Source of the DNA: Chara braunii
Taxonomy: Eukaryota > Streptophyta > Charophyceae > Charales > Characeae
Direction: 5' to 3'
Length of the DNA stretch: 34,368 nt
Assembly: GCA_003427395.1 (NCBI GenBank)
Contig: BFEA01000213.1
Location: 431,526 to 465,893, forward strand
In this document: positions 1 through 8,938 of the stretch, in pieces
How the letters are laid out: each line of letters starts with the position of its first letter
Position numbering within the stretch: the first letter of the stretch is position 1
Made by a program: the position numbers and the translations under genes
The notes under the pieces: model-generated
The model's database searches: none
The model's input: only the letters and a program-made list of their open reading frames with translations
What the model was told of the DNA's origin: nothing

Positions 1-1183
1 GACCCTGGTCAGACACATGGTGTCCTAGGAAGTCCACTTTGCGCTGGGCAAAGCGGCACTTACTGAGCTTGGCATAGAAACCATGCTTGCGTAAGCGTTG
101 TAGGACATCGCGGAGGTGTCTGAGATGGTCTTCTAAGGTACGACTGTAGACCAGGATGTCGTCCAGGTATACGAGAACGTATTCTTCAAGGATGTTCCTG
201 AAGATGTCGTTCATCGCCGTCTGGAAGGTGGCGGGTGCATTGGTGAGGCCGAATGGCATCACCGTGAACTCGTAGTGGCCGAAGCGCGATCGGAAGGCGG
301 TCTTCAGCTGATCCTCTGTGGCAACGTGGATCTGGGTGTAACCGCTAAGAAGATCGATCTTCGTGAAGAAGCGGTTGTCTACCAGACGGTCAAACAGCTC
401 ATCTGCGCGGGGTATGGGATAACTGTTCTTAACCGTGTAACGGTTAAGGCCACGGTAGTCGATGCAGAGGCGGAGAGTTTCGTCCACTTTGCGAGCAAAG
501 AGGACAGGTGCACCCCAAGGGGAGTTACTGGGTTTAATGAAACCCAGTCGAAGGAGCTCCTCAAGCTGACGCTTGAGTTCCGTCGCCTCTGGAATCGAGA
601 GTCGGTACGGTCTCTGATGGTGAACACGATAGTCATGCACGAGTTGGATAGAATGCTCAACACCGCGCATCGGGGGAATCCCGCTGTATGAGAAATACGG
701 AGGAAAGACATCGCCGTACTCTCGAATTAGGTCGCGAACGGCGGGCTCTAAGTCTGTCGTGAACCGTGTGAGTTCCTCAGCATCTCCGTCAGCACGAGAC
801 GTATGTGTGGACTCGACAATCGATGGCTCAAGGGCCTGGGACATGGAGGGGGTATCCGCAGGCTGACGGGTGGATGTAGATATGGGAGCCGCGAAGATGG
901 AGGAAGGGTCAGGGGGATCGGGCTCCAGAGATATGAGCTCAAACTCGGGACAGAGTGGATCATAGCGAAGAAGATCCATGACGTTCACTGAGTAGAACGT
1001 GACGTCCTCCTGTCGTATAAAGTGAGCAAACTAACGAGGGGAAGTGAACGCGATGTCAGGGTGGGACCCTGAGGGACGAGGGTCCTGGGGAGGTAGGGCG
1101 GGAGGGGTGTCGCCCGTGGTTCCAATGAATGGAACGCGATGGGTCTGACCACACTTCGTTTTGAGAACGAGAATCTCGGTCGC
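1..1183 (-). pseudogene. Ty3/gypsy pol: reverse transcriptase (partial, runs off left edge)
   Basis: RNA-dependent DNA polymerase of a Ty3/gypsy element. Conceptual translation of the minus strand gives a continuous RT from 1030 down to 1. Features seen are [11 protein letters not shown] (RT motif 1-2 region), KIDLLSGY, the [11 protein letters not shown] motif, and the catalytic YLDD box at 158-169 in the context [12 protein letters not shown]. These are diagnostic of the RVT_1 fold of gypsy-type pol. The part 1034-1183 links protease to RT and includes the typical segment RVPFIGTTGDTPPALPP. An in-frame TAG at 1031-1033 and another at 1184-1186 separate the parts, although the same frame continues on both sides. 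The thumb, RNase H and integrase are outside the window. Confidence 0.93.
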
Positions 1184-1968
1184 CTATTCGGCCTCTGTGC
1201 CACGGAACCGGCGAGACCAGGGAGTGCCAAGGATAAAGTCGTACCCACTCTCCAGCACGTCGAAGTATGCGGAGGAATGGTAGCGCCTAGGCGGCTGGGT
1301 ACTATCCGATGGCTGGAGGGTGAGGGAGAAGTGGAGGTCGGGGACCGTCTGATCGAAGAAGCGTTGTGTCTTGTTATCTCCGAGGGTAACAGAGATAGGA
1401 GAGCGAGACCCGGAGGTAGCTAGGCGAGCTTCCTCAACCACGAGAGGGTGAACGAAGTCTCCCTGCGAGCCAGAGTCCCATAAAGCGCGATACACCCTCG
1501 TAGATGTCCCTAGGCAAATAGGGATAATGGGGAGGGTACGATCAGGGTCAGAGAGAAGAGCGAGAAGACGACGCAGGACGTTTACGTGTCTCGTGAGTCG
1601 CTCCTGACGAGCCTGAAGAATGCTCAAATCCAGGAGAGATGACACAACGTCATCGCGAGTCACCAGCTGAGCACTACAATGGGCTGTGCGGATGGCACGA
1701 CGCGTCGGAAGTCTCGGAGGAGAAGCCCTAGATGCGGCAGTCTGCTGGGAGGCAGACGGTACCTCGACAGACGATGGGGCGGAGAGAACTGCGTCTGTCG
1801 TGTCCTGAGGATCCTCTGGTGGGGTAGCCAAAGGGGCAAACTGCGACTCGGTGGTCGGGAAGCCGGCTATGTGCGAGGCCTCAGGAGCACAGTGCACCGT
1901 GGCTAGGTGGATGGGGCTGGCCGGGCGGGGCCGGGAGGGGACTGAGATCGACACTGACGAGAGATGTC
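1184..1968 (-). pseudogene. Ty3/gypsy aspartic protease domain
   Basis: Retropepsin-like protease that would cut the Gag-Pol polyprotein. The minus-strand frame is open from a TGA near 1966-1968 to the TAG at 1184-1186. It encodes the active-site triad context ALWDSGSQGDF and the C-terminal ILGTPW motif, both typical of gypsy proteases; the usual DSGA/DTGA is DSGS here. The first 60 or so residues are low-complexity (Ser/Pro/Ala). The frame lies -1 relative to gag and overlaps the gag end over about 60 bp (1903-1968). A -1 ribosomal frameshift or a later indel could explain this; I saw no clear slippery heptamer. The same frame resumes after the TAG and leads into RT, so the stop looks like a single substitution. 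Confidence 0.85.
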
Positions 1969-3543
1969 AGCGTAGTACCGATCGAGGGCGGTGTGGTATG
2001 GACACCGTGAGGAGGTGTGTCCATCCTGGCGGCAACGAAGGCAGCCGCGTCGGGCCTCGAGGGCGGCACGCTCCTCGGGGGATAGAGCTCCGCGAGGAGG
2101 GACAAAACCCTGCGGGAGGTTTATCTGAGGAACTGTGGGTGTGCAGGCGCCATCCTGTGCAACCCGACAACGCGCACGACCCATGGCAGACATGGCCATT
2201 TGCAGGCACTCGGCCATTGGGACAGTGTCGTCATCCAAGTGGTGCTGGATGACGTCACGAAGCTCGATGTCCTCGGGGGCGTCCCCAATGGTAGGATTGA
2301 GCTCGGCTGAGGCGTCCTCTCCATACTCGAGAGAACTGTAGTGCTGAGAGAATGGCGCTCCAGGTCGAGCCGGTCGACGAAAACGACCAGCAAACGAGGA
2401 GCGGCCTCGGGTGGTACCCGGAGACTGAAAGGTGGCGGCTGGCCGCGAAGAGGATGGGGCGACGGAGAAACGACTGCACATCCTCTGGTACTGACGCGCA
2501 GCCTCGTATGCCTGCTCCGCAGAAGAGAATGATCGCTTCCATAGCTCTAGGCGGTAGTCAGTCGGCAAGCTGACAAGAAACCGGTCGGTGAGTGCGACCT
2601 CTGGTAGGAACGTCTCGTCACAAACAAGGTGAGCGTCCTGAAACACCCGCATGTGACGCTCCACGTCGGCCGGTACAGAGGACCCGGACTATCTCGTCTG
2701 GGTGACGAGGTCTAAGGCGTCAGTGGCGACATGACGAGCGCCGAAGCGGTCATGAAGGAAGGCCGCGAAGTCGGCCAGAGTGGGGACCTCACCCACGCGG
2801 AGGTGCTGGGTATAATGATCCTCCCACGCAGTGGAAGGGCTACCTCGCAATTTGGTTGCGAGCACATCGCACCACAACTCCTGACGGGTGGTCAGCATAG
2901 AGAGTGTACGTGTTGCTATCTGCAACCAGCGAGAGACACAAGATGTGCCATCATACTCGGGAATGTCCGTGGTGCGCACAGGAGGATGTCCACTCTGCTG
3001 ATGGCGGGGGGAGAGAGATCGAGGCGAGTGCACTGCTGCGGCGTAAGTCGAGGCCGCTGCAGGGGCAGAGGTGGGGGAAGGCTGTGGGCCGTGACCGCTG
3101 TCTGATGGACCAGCAGACGAGGAGGCAACGACCGTGGGCAGTTGTCCCGGAATGGCCAGGTAAGAGGGAAGAGGCTGAGGAGCAGGTCGAGGGAAACGAG
3201 CCTGCATCATGGGGACCGAAGGGGTGGTCGAGGAGGAAGGGTGGGCAGCCTATGATGGGTGAGGCTGTCTCAAAGCGAGAATCTCCGCCTGAGCCCGCGC
3301 AATGGTGGCCTGTAAAGTGGCCACTCGCTGGGTGCGCGGGGTCGGAGGTGGAGGGGGCGGAGCGGGTCTGCGAGTGGGAGGAGGAATCCCAGCCTGGGCG
3401 GTACCCTGCTGTGGGGGTGGGGGGACGAAGGCAGGAAGAAGAGGGCGGAGCGTATTGCCGCGACGGTGCGGGAAGCTGGGAAGCAACACCGATGTGGGTC
3501 GATGAAACTGCTGGGCCAGATGGCGGTACCTAGACCGCAACAC
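1903..3543 (-). pseudogene. Ty3/gypsy gag, middle and C-terminal part (capsid and CCHC zinc knuckle)
   Basis: Structural Gag protein that packages the element RNA. One minus-strand frame runs from 3543 to the terminal TAG at 1903-1905, interrupted by TAG at 3250-3252 and 2689-2691. The first third is Pro/Arg-rich. The middle carries a Retrotrans_gag-like capsid region (YDGTSCVSRWL, then TAWEDHY, FAAFLHDRFG, and after the stop PEVALTDRFLVSLP). The end carries one CCHC zinc knuckle, C-x2-C-x4-H-x4-C, encoded at 2002-2043, expected to bind RNA. The gag end overlaps the protease frame. The start of this frame is not a true start codon context; it continues the N-terminal gag frame after a one-base shift near 3530-3600. 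Confidence 0.88.
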
Positions 3544-3973
3544 CTACGGCAGTAGCAGAGACGGTAAGGGCGGCCGTGGCCGGAAGAACTGCCGCAACAG
3601 ATGGGGTGGTCTGAGCGGCAGCAACACTCGCCACTGCTGCGGGGGAGTGTTGGGCCTGGCCCGCAGAGGAGGGGGAACCATGATGTCTCCGACTCCGGAG
3701 TCGTGGGGAGCCGGACTCGGAGCCGGTAGGGGATGGGGTATTGGAGCGGTAGGGAGAGTGATGAGGAGAACCCTTGAGGCGGTTGACATCAAGGGCAAGC
3801 GTATTGATTTGCGCTTGCAACGGTCCAAGCGTACTCAGTTGCGCCTGGATCGCTACGAGGGTGGCATGAAGGTCCATCGTGTCTCCATGGGCCTGACCCT
3901 GACCCGATGGCTGAACACTCACCTGGGAGGTGGACGGCGCCGCGGTGATCTCCTCAAAGGAACTCCCTGTCAT
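3530..3973 (-). pseudogene. Ty3/gypsy gag, N-terminal segment
   Basis: The first ATG of the gag region on the minus strand is at 3971-3973 (MTGSSFEEI). The frame continues to a TAG at 3530-3532. It encodes a Ser/Gln-rich N-terminus, a short heptad-like stretch (IQAQLSTLGPLQAQINTL) that could form a coiled coil, and then a Ser/Arg-rich low-complexity part. The next gag segment lies one base further along (+1 relative), so a single-base insertion or loss somewhere near 3530-3600 probably broke the original gag frame. The low-complexity sequence makes the exact point hard to place. Confidence 0.7.
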
Positions 3974-4260
3974 GATCGGAAGGGAAAGGGAGGTAAAGCT
4001 CACGGGGGTGTGTGGGGAAAGCGGTCCGCCGGTAAGAGCAAGGGGTCCGCAGTAGCAGAGTGAGTATGTGTGAGTCGGCTCGCCTCGGATTTTCCGGGTC
4101 GCGCGTGAGACGAAGGCGCCGAACCGCTCGAGGGGGGAGGAGCCGTCCAGGTCCAGGGTGCCCGACGGGAGGAGGCGGGAGAGTAGGAAGGGGGGCGGGA
4201 GTTAGGAGAACCCTAAACCCTAGAAAACCCTAAGAAAACCCTAATCGGAGTTTAGGTGGT
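3974..4260 (-). other. Retrotransposon leader region, no gene
   Basis: GC-rich, G-heavy sequence directly upstream of the gag ATG (read on minus). It should be the 5' untranslated leader. No primer binding site matching the common plant type (TGGTATCAGAGC) is visible. Confidence 0.45.
4206..4245 (+). repeat. Telomere-like (AACCCTAA) cluster
   Basis: Four AACCCTA motifs in about 40 bp (AACCCTAAACCCTAG, then AACCCTAAG, then AACCCTAATC). This matches the plant telomere unit and the telo-box (AAACCCTAA). It is short and imperfect, so a promoter telo-box cluster or a degenerate interstitial telomere remnant are both possible. Confidence 0.6.
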
Positions 4261-5400
4261 TAGGGGAGGGTAGCGGTGACCTAATCAAGAAAAAAAAAAA
4301 TATGGAGGGGAGGGGGAAAGAAAATAGAATAAACAATAAAATTTAGAGATAAAAATAAAATAAAAGAAGAAATAAAAATAAATAAATAAATCAAATGTAA
4401 AGAGCGAGGGAAGAGGACTTTTTTTTTTTTTTGAAAATTTCGGCAGCATTTTCTTACCCCAACGGGGTCAAAATGTGCAAAGAGAAAGGAGAGACTAAGA
4501 GAAACACACTAATTTTTACAATACCGCAAATTAAAATTTTCAGATAAATAAGTAAATAAATAAATAAATAGATAAATAAATAAGAAGGTGGAGGAGAGTG
4601 AAGAGAAAATAACCAAGTTTTGGATTTTTCACAAATTTCGGCAACACTTCGTATCCCCCACGGGGTCAAAATGTGTGTCGAAAGCAAGAATGACTAAGTC
4701 CTAATCAGATTTTAAGGTGCCGCAGAAAAATTCGAATTTTTAAAATAAAGAAAGAAAAATAAATTAAATCAGAAAGATGAGAAAAGAAGTAGGGAAAAAG
4801 ATAATTCGAATTTTTGGAGGAACGGAGAAAATTTAAATCAAAAAGAAAGAGAAAAGAAGAAAAACAGAAAAAATCGAAGTGGGGGGGGGGGGGGATGAAA
4901 AAGTTATGAAAAAAAAAGAAAAATAGGTGGGAAAGAGAAAAGATTGAAGTGGTAGATGAGGAAGTTGATGGGGTTGTAGTTGGGGGAAGAAAGGAGAAGA
5001 GGAGGGTGAGAGAATGAGAGAGAAAGCTATGGAAAAGGTGAAGAAAAGAATGAGAGATTAGTAAAAGAAGGTGAGTGGAGAGAGAGGAGAGAAATAGATG
5101 GTGGGAGATGAGTGAAGAGGGAAGGGTATGAGAGATTAAGGGGAAGGAGAGGAGAGAAATAGAGAAAAAAAGCAAGGAGAGTGAGGTTGGGAGAGGAGAG
5201 AGTAAAAATATGGTAGTGGATGGAGAAAGAGTGAAGGGGATGAGAGATTAGTGGGGAGAAGAGGAGAGAAATGAGAAAAGTGGAGAGAGGAGTGAAAAAA
5301 GGTGATGGATGAGTGGTGGTGAGAGAAAAAGAAGGTCAGATGATGAAGGGAAGAGAGGGAAAAGGGAGTGGGAGAGTGGATTAGGGATGAGAGAGGTGAT
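4261..5400 (+). other. Long purine-rich (A/G) tract, no gene
   Basis: For about 1.1 kb the plus strand is overwhelmingly A and G, with few C. It includes A runs near 4290, a T12 run near 4420 and a G run of about 14 near 4880. First part is A-rich (AAATAAATAAAT), later part GAGAGGAGAG-like. No protein-like reading frame is convincing; open minus-strand frames here are Ser/Leu/Phe-rich by composition alone. It may be LTR, leader or flanking DNA of the retrotransposon. Confidence 0.7.
4436..4679 (+). repeat. Direct repeat pair of about 45 bp, about 197 bp apart
   Basis: Copies at about 4436-4482 and 4633-4679 share AATTTCGGCA, then CACGGGGTCAAAATGTG (ACGGGGTCAAAATGTG in the first). They sit inside the purine-rich tract and are the only conserved blocks there. 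They may mark a duplicated part of an LTR or a promoter unit. Confidence 0.6.
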
Positions 5401-5600
5401 ACCCAACTCTTGGGTAACCAAGAGCATACAACTTCACCAAGATCCACAAAATCTTGGCCTTCACACACCCCTTGGGAGAAGGGGTCTTCAAGGTGGTGAT
5501 GAACTGCTGCTACACATTATCTGGGGTTGGCTGAGATCTTGATCAGTCACCCAGTTCCACTGTAGTGCAGCCCCCTAGCCAGGGGGGTCTTCAAAAAAAA
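5401..5600 (+). other. Hairpin-rich segment, no gene
   Basis: Three short stem-loops are visible: CTCTTGG/CCAAGAG (5407-5424), CCCCTTGGGAGAAGGGG (about 5469-5486) and CCCCCTAGCCAGGGGGG (about 5571-5587). The last two are each followed by TCTTCAA. No reading frame of note. Confidence 0.5.
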
Positions 5601-6007
5601 TCCTCAGCAAACTGCCATGTGGCACTTTTGGAGATGGCCACGGGTCAAGAGAGGAGATGTAGAGGGGAAAAACTCTTTTGCCAATAACTTTTCACATGCT
5701 GGGTGAAATTTGGCAAAAGAGGTCTTGTTTGAAAGCTTTTTGAAAGCCGCTTCCAACGAGATAAGGCGCAGCATCAGCCACCGCCTAGAGTAATAGCGCT
5801 CGTTGAAAAAACGAGCGCGGGTGGTTATTTTGGAGCTTTTAAAAAAATCGCGATCTTTGAAAGATCGTAGCTCCTCAACCACCACACCGAATTAGGGGAT
5901 CTATAAATTGTTGGAAGCGATTCATCGAGAGCTTTTCAACAAGCTAACGATCAATAAATTTGGACCACAGGTGCAGAAGTTACGATCAAAAGAGTGCACC
6001 GGTGTCA
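5601..6007 (+). other. Non-coding stretch with two perfect hairpins
   Basis: Contains GCGCTCGTT-GAAAA-AACGAGCGC (about 5795-5817) and CGATCTT-TGA-AAGATCG (about 5851-5867). A 93-residue minus-strand frame (5604-5885) has no recognisable domain and is not called. Confidence 0.45.
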
Positions 6008-6026
6008 TTACCAAAGAAAAGTGGCG

Positions 6027-6029
<3 letters not shown>

Positions 6030-6084
<55 letters not shown>
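6030..6084 (-). repeat. Poly(A) of 55 bases on the minus strand (poly(T) on plus)
   Basis: An uninterrupted run of 55 T on the plus strand. On the minus strand it directly follows the SR-rich reading frame, as a retrotransposition-derived poly(A) tail would. A simple homopolymer expansion is the alternative. Confidence 0.85.
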
Positions 6085-6087
<3 letters not shown>

Positions 6088-6856
6088 TCAATCTGTTTTT
6101 GTTCGGTGCGCTTCTGCTTGGCATGCTTTGGCTCGGAATGTTGTGGCTACCGTATACTGAAGTTGGTAGTCCAGCCATTGTCCCCACATATCCGTTCGGA
6201 TGAACCGAAGACGACACGATCGGAGTGCAGGTACGAATCGGTTCATTGATCTTCTGCAACGCGCCCTTCATAACCGCCAGATCATACTTTAGTAGCTTCA
6301 GGTTATTGACCTCCTTCTGCACTTTCGATACCATCTTTTCTACTTTATTTTCCGCCTCTGCATTCTTCTGACTGGTTGCGCTTGGACCAGCTTGATTTTG
6401 TTCCCCTTGGTTCATCTCTGTCGGCTTCAGTGCTTCATCAATCATGGACTTGAGCGCATCCGGAGTTAGCTCGGGCTTCTTTGCGGTGTCTTCCTTGTTC
6501 AGATGAGCTGGCTGCTTTTCACTTGTCTTTCGTGTGAGTTGCTCTAGTCTCTTGAGAACTTTGTCCATCTCTCGGCGGACCTTAAAGATTTCTTCCTTTA
6601 GATCCGCCGTAAACCACGCTCTATTTCCCGGTGGGGGGAAATCATTCCGTCTTTGCTCCCATACAGGTCTCGAGAACCACCTTGGAGATTCTGACTCCGC
6701 CCTTCTTCTCCATGACGATGGTGATCTTGACTTATGTCTTCTATCTCTCGGAGTTTTCGATCTCCCCCTTCTTGAGCGTTTCCTCCCTTGAATTCTGAAA
6801 GATGATGAAAAGTGTCTGCGCCACCTCCTGTCCGACGATGATCGCGAACGCGACAT
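6085..6856 (-). pseudogene. SR-rich, coiled-coil-like reading frame ending in poly(A); probable retrocopy or TE ORF
   Basis: ATG at 6854-6856 opens a frame of about 257 residues before the poly(A). The first 60 or so residues are Arg/Ser-rich (MSRSRSSSDRRWRR, RRGRSKTPRDRR), resembling RS domains or basic nucleic-acid-binding tails. A charged, heptad-like segment follows (LKEEIFKVRREMDKVLKRLE). A second charged segment comes later (ENKVEKMVSKVQKEVNNLK), and both could form coiled coils. No stop codon occurs before the poly(A); translation would run into poly-Lys and end in flanking DNA. This suggests reverse transcription of an RNA polyadenylated inside its coding region. I do not recognise the family. 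It could be the gag-like or ORF1-like protein of a transposable element. I could not find matching target-site duplications at the two ends. Confidence 0.5.
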
Positions 6857-7127
6857 CTTCCTTGAAGCTTGGGAACGTCAGGTAGGTAGTCTTCGTATTT
6901 GAAATCGATAAAAAACCCAACAACGCTGTTGATCCTCTTCAGTACACACCAGATAAGTAAAATAGAATCTCCAAAAATCGCTGAGTAATCTCCACGCTAT
7001 AGTAATCTCCAACAAATCGCCACTATGATATCATTAAAAAAAAGGGTTAAGAATGATGGGAGAGAGATAAAGACAGTGAATGTAAAATGGAAGAGTGACA
7101 GATCTATAAACTGCCAATCATCGTGGG
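6857..7127 (+). other. Non-coding stretch between SR-rich ORF and tandem unit
   Basis: AT-rich; on the minus strand it would be the 5' leader of the SR-rich frame. It shows a short repeated GGAGATTACT motif (three near copies at about 6967-7012, minus strand). Nothing else seen. Confidence 0.5.
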
Positions 7128-7171
7128 TACCGCCCGCAAGTTCTAAGCATCGTGCATAGAGATAAACACAT

Positions 7172-7267
7172 GCAAATGTAGACAGAACGTGCGAGGTTTT
7201 ACTTTCACAGCATACACATGCAAATATAGACAGAACGTGCGAGGTTTTACTTTCACAGCATACACGT
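7172..7267 (+). repeat. 48-bp minisatellite, 2 copies
   Basis: Unit starts GCAAATGTAGACAGAACGTG and ends near CAGCATACACAT. Copies at 7172-7219 and 7220-7267. Same unit occurs three times at 8795-8938. Confidence 0.9.
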
Positions 7268-8243
7268 AATGTCCATGGCATGCGACACCAGTCACAATTA
7301 CCCTTCTACCTCACTGCTCAGGTAATCATTCCAACCACTATCCTCAATATTTATACTTTTCGTTCCTAGTCCTTCTCCGCCACTTTCCCTATCCTTGCAG
7401 TGTACTCATCATCTATCCTCAGGATCTCCCGCAGTCGCTCTCTGTGTTGTCCTTGTCGTCGTCGATTTCCAACATGCCTTCAATCTGGAGCTACTTTCAT
7501 CATATCTAATGATTATGTGCGTGTTACTCGGGTACTCTCCTCTCTGTCGGAGTTCTGTCTTAATGTGGTACTTGCCTATAACTCCGCTGTTTTTTTATAC
7601 TGACTCGAATCTGGCCTTGTTTGTTGTTTTGTTCTTGTTTACTTTCATGGCCGTGAATTTTCCTTCATTTCCAGGTGAGTATTTTTTCTTTATTGGTTTG
7701 TTTCCACTGCTTTAGGTCTTTTATCGTCTATTTGTTTCGTATGTTTGGAAACGTGAGCGTCACTGTTACGTCGTTATATCTGCAGAAATTCCGCGATATT
7801 CCAGAGTACTTAGTCGTGTATGTTCTTTTCCGTCCCTGAAAATTTATTTTCATTCCATGCGAAATTATATTTTTGATTTTTGATTTTTGATTTTTCGATT
7901 TGTGATTTTAGCTTTATATTCCGAGTTGTGTGAATTTCTTGACGTATTTTATTCCGAACTTTCAGTTTTATATCCGTTGATTTAGTGCTTCTTGCTTTTC
8001 TAGGTACTCCTGGAATTTATTTCGGATGTCCGCGTCCCTGCAGTTTCGGATGAACGCAAGTATCGCGGTGCGGGTTATCCTCCATGGGTAATCCATGAGT
8101 CAGAGTTTCCGTCCGAACAGGTCAATCACGAGCGGTAGATCTGCCATCTCGTATGTGTTAGCTACCATTCGATGAAATGTTCCGATAATCGTTAAGGTCT
8201 TGGTTCTCTCAGAACCCGCACACCTGAAGTGACGCAACGTCCT

Positions 8244-8280
<37 letters not shown>

Positions 8281-8322
8281 TGAGAGAGAGAGAGAGAGAG
8301 AGAGTGAGAGAGAGAGAGAGAG
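8244..8322 (+). repeat. (GA)n microsatellite
   Basis: About 79 bp of GA with a few AAAG and GTGAG interruptions, in tandem unit 1. Confidence 0.95.
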
Positions 8323-8794
8323 ATGATTTTTAAAAATTTATGTAGCGTTTGTCCTGGAAAGATCACAACAAAATTTACGAGTACTTCAATTTTCAGGTTT
8401 TTTCACGCATTCTTCTGAGCGTGAAAACTCACTGAATTTGGAGTACTTTTTTAGTTGGCCCATGCATGGTTGAGTGACAAAAATGAAAAATGTGCTGAAT
8501 CGGCGTGATTATTATTTCGCAGTCTAAATGATTTTTTATAAATGTTCTATTATTATTTATGGAAAGAACACGACCTCATCTGTGGATTCTCAAAATTTCA
8601 TATTTTTGTGCATGTTCGTCTGAGCACTTAAAATCGTCAAAGTTGCCTCTTGCAAAACGCCTATTTCGTTGTGCCTGACCTCCCTGTTTTGAGAAGACGG
8701 GGCTCAACGCCTGGGACCTGAGGGCCCTTTTGCAGATCACATGCCCTCACTACCGCCCGCAAGTTCTAAGCACCGTGCATAGAGATAAACACAT

Positions 8795-8938
8795 GCAAAT
8801 GTAGACAGAACGTGCGAGGTTTTACTTTCACAGCATACACACGCAAATGTAGACAGAACGTGCGAGGTTTTACTTTCACAGCATACACACGCAAATGTAG
8901 ACAGAACATGCGAGGTTTTACTTTTACAGCATACACGT
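8795..8938 (+). repeat. 48-bp minisatellite, 3 copies
   Basis: Copies at 8795-8842, 8843-8890 and 8891-8938, nearly identical. Because 48 is a multiple of three, every frame shows a 16-residue periodic peptide, which is not evidence of coding. Confidence 0.92.

Larger units (their letters stand above)
1..3973 (-). mobile_element. Decayed Ty3/gypsy LTR retrotransposon, 5' portion (gag, protease, RT)
   Basis: Read on the minus strand, this block has the order gag (zinc knuckle) - aspartic protease - reverse transcriptase, which is that of Ty3/gypsy elements. RNase H, integrase and the 3' LTR would lie beyond the left edge. The element is not intact. Gag and pol are interrupted by in-frame TAG codons at 3250-3252, 2689-2691, 1184-1186 and 1031-1033, and the reading frame changes near 3530-3600 and again at the gag-protease junction (1903-1968). 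Codons otherwise stay open for long stretches, so decay is limited. I could not identify a 5' LTR or a primer binding site with confidence in the sequence to the right. Confidence 0.93.
7128..8750 (+). repeat. 1.63-kb tandem unit, copy 1
   Basis: Begins TACCGCCCGCAAGTTCTAAG and ends CACATGCCCTCAC. It is followed immediately by a second copy. It holds two copies of a 48-bp minisatellite, a GA tract and an internal pair of diverged ~200-bp segments. No terminal inverted repeats or convincing ORF. Compared with copy 2 it has an extra ~40 bp at about 7517-7560 and lacks ~60 bp after the GA tract. Function unknown; a non-autonomous element or a segmental tandem duplication. Confidence 0.88.

Noticed and set aside
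275-691. Plus-strand 138-residue frame
   Set aside because: It is antisense to the reverse transcriptase, whose motifs are clear on the minus strand.
4705-5468. Minus-strand Ser/Leu/Phe/His-rich frames
   Set aside because: Compositional artefact of the purine-rich tract.
3974-5600. A defined 5' LTR with TG...CA ends and primer binding site
   Set aside because: No paired terminal sequence is available in the window and no tRNA-complementary site was recognised, so I did not call LTR borders.
5908-6249. Plus-strand frames with poly-Phe
   Set aside because: They read the poly(T) tract and are antisense to the SR-rich frame.
8095-8125. CCATGAGTC...CGAAC as another hammerhead core (also at 9726)
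   Set aside because: The CUGANGA core is not intact and no stem II forms.
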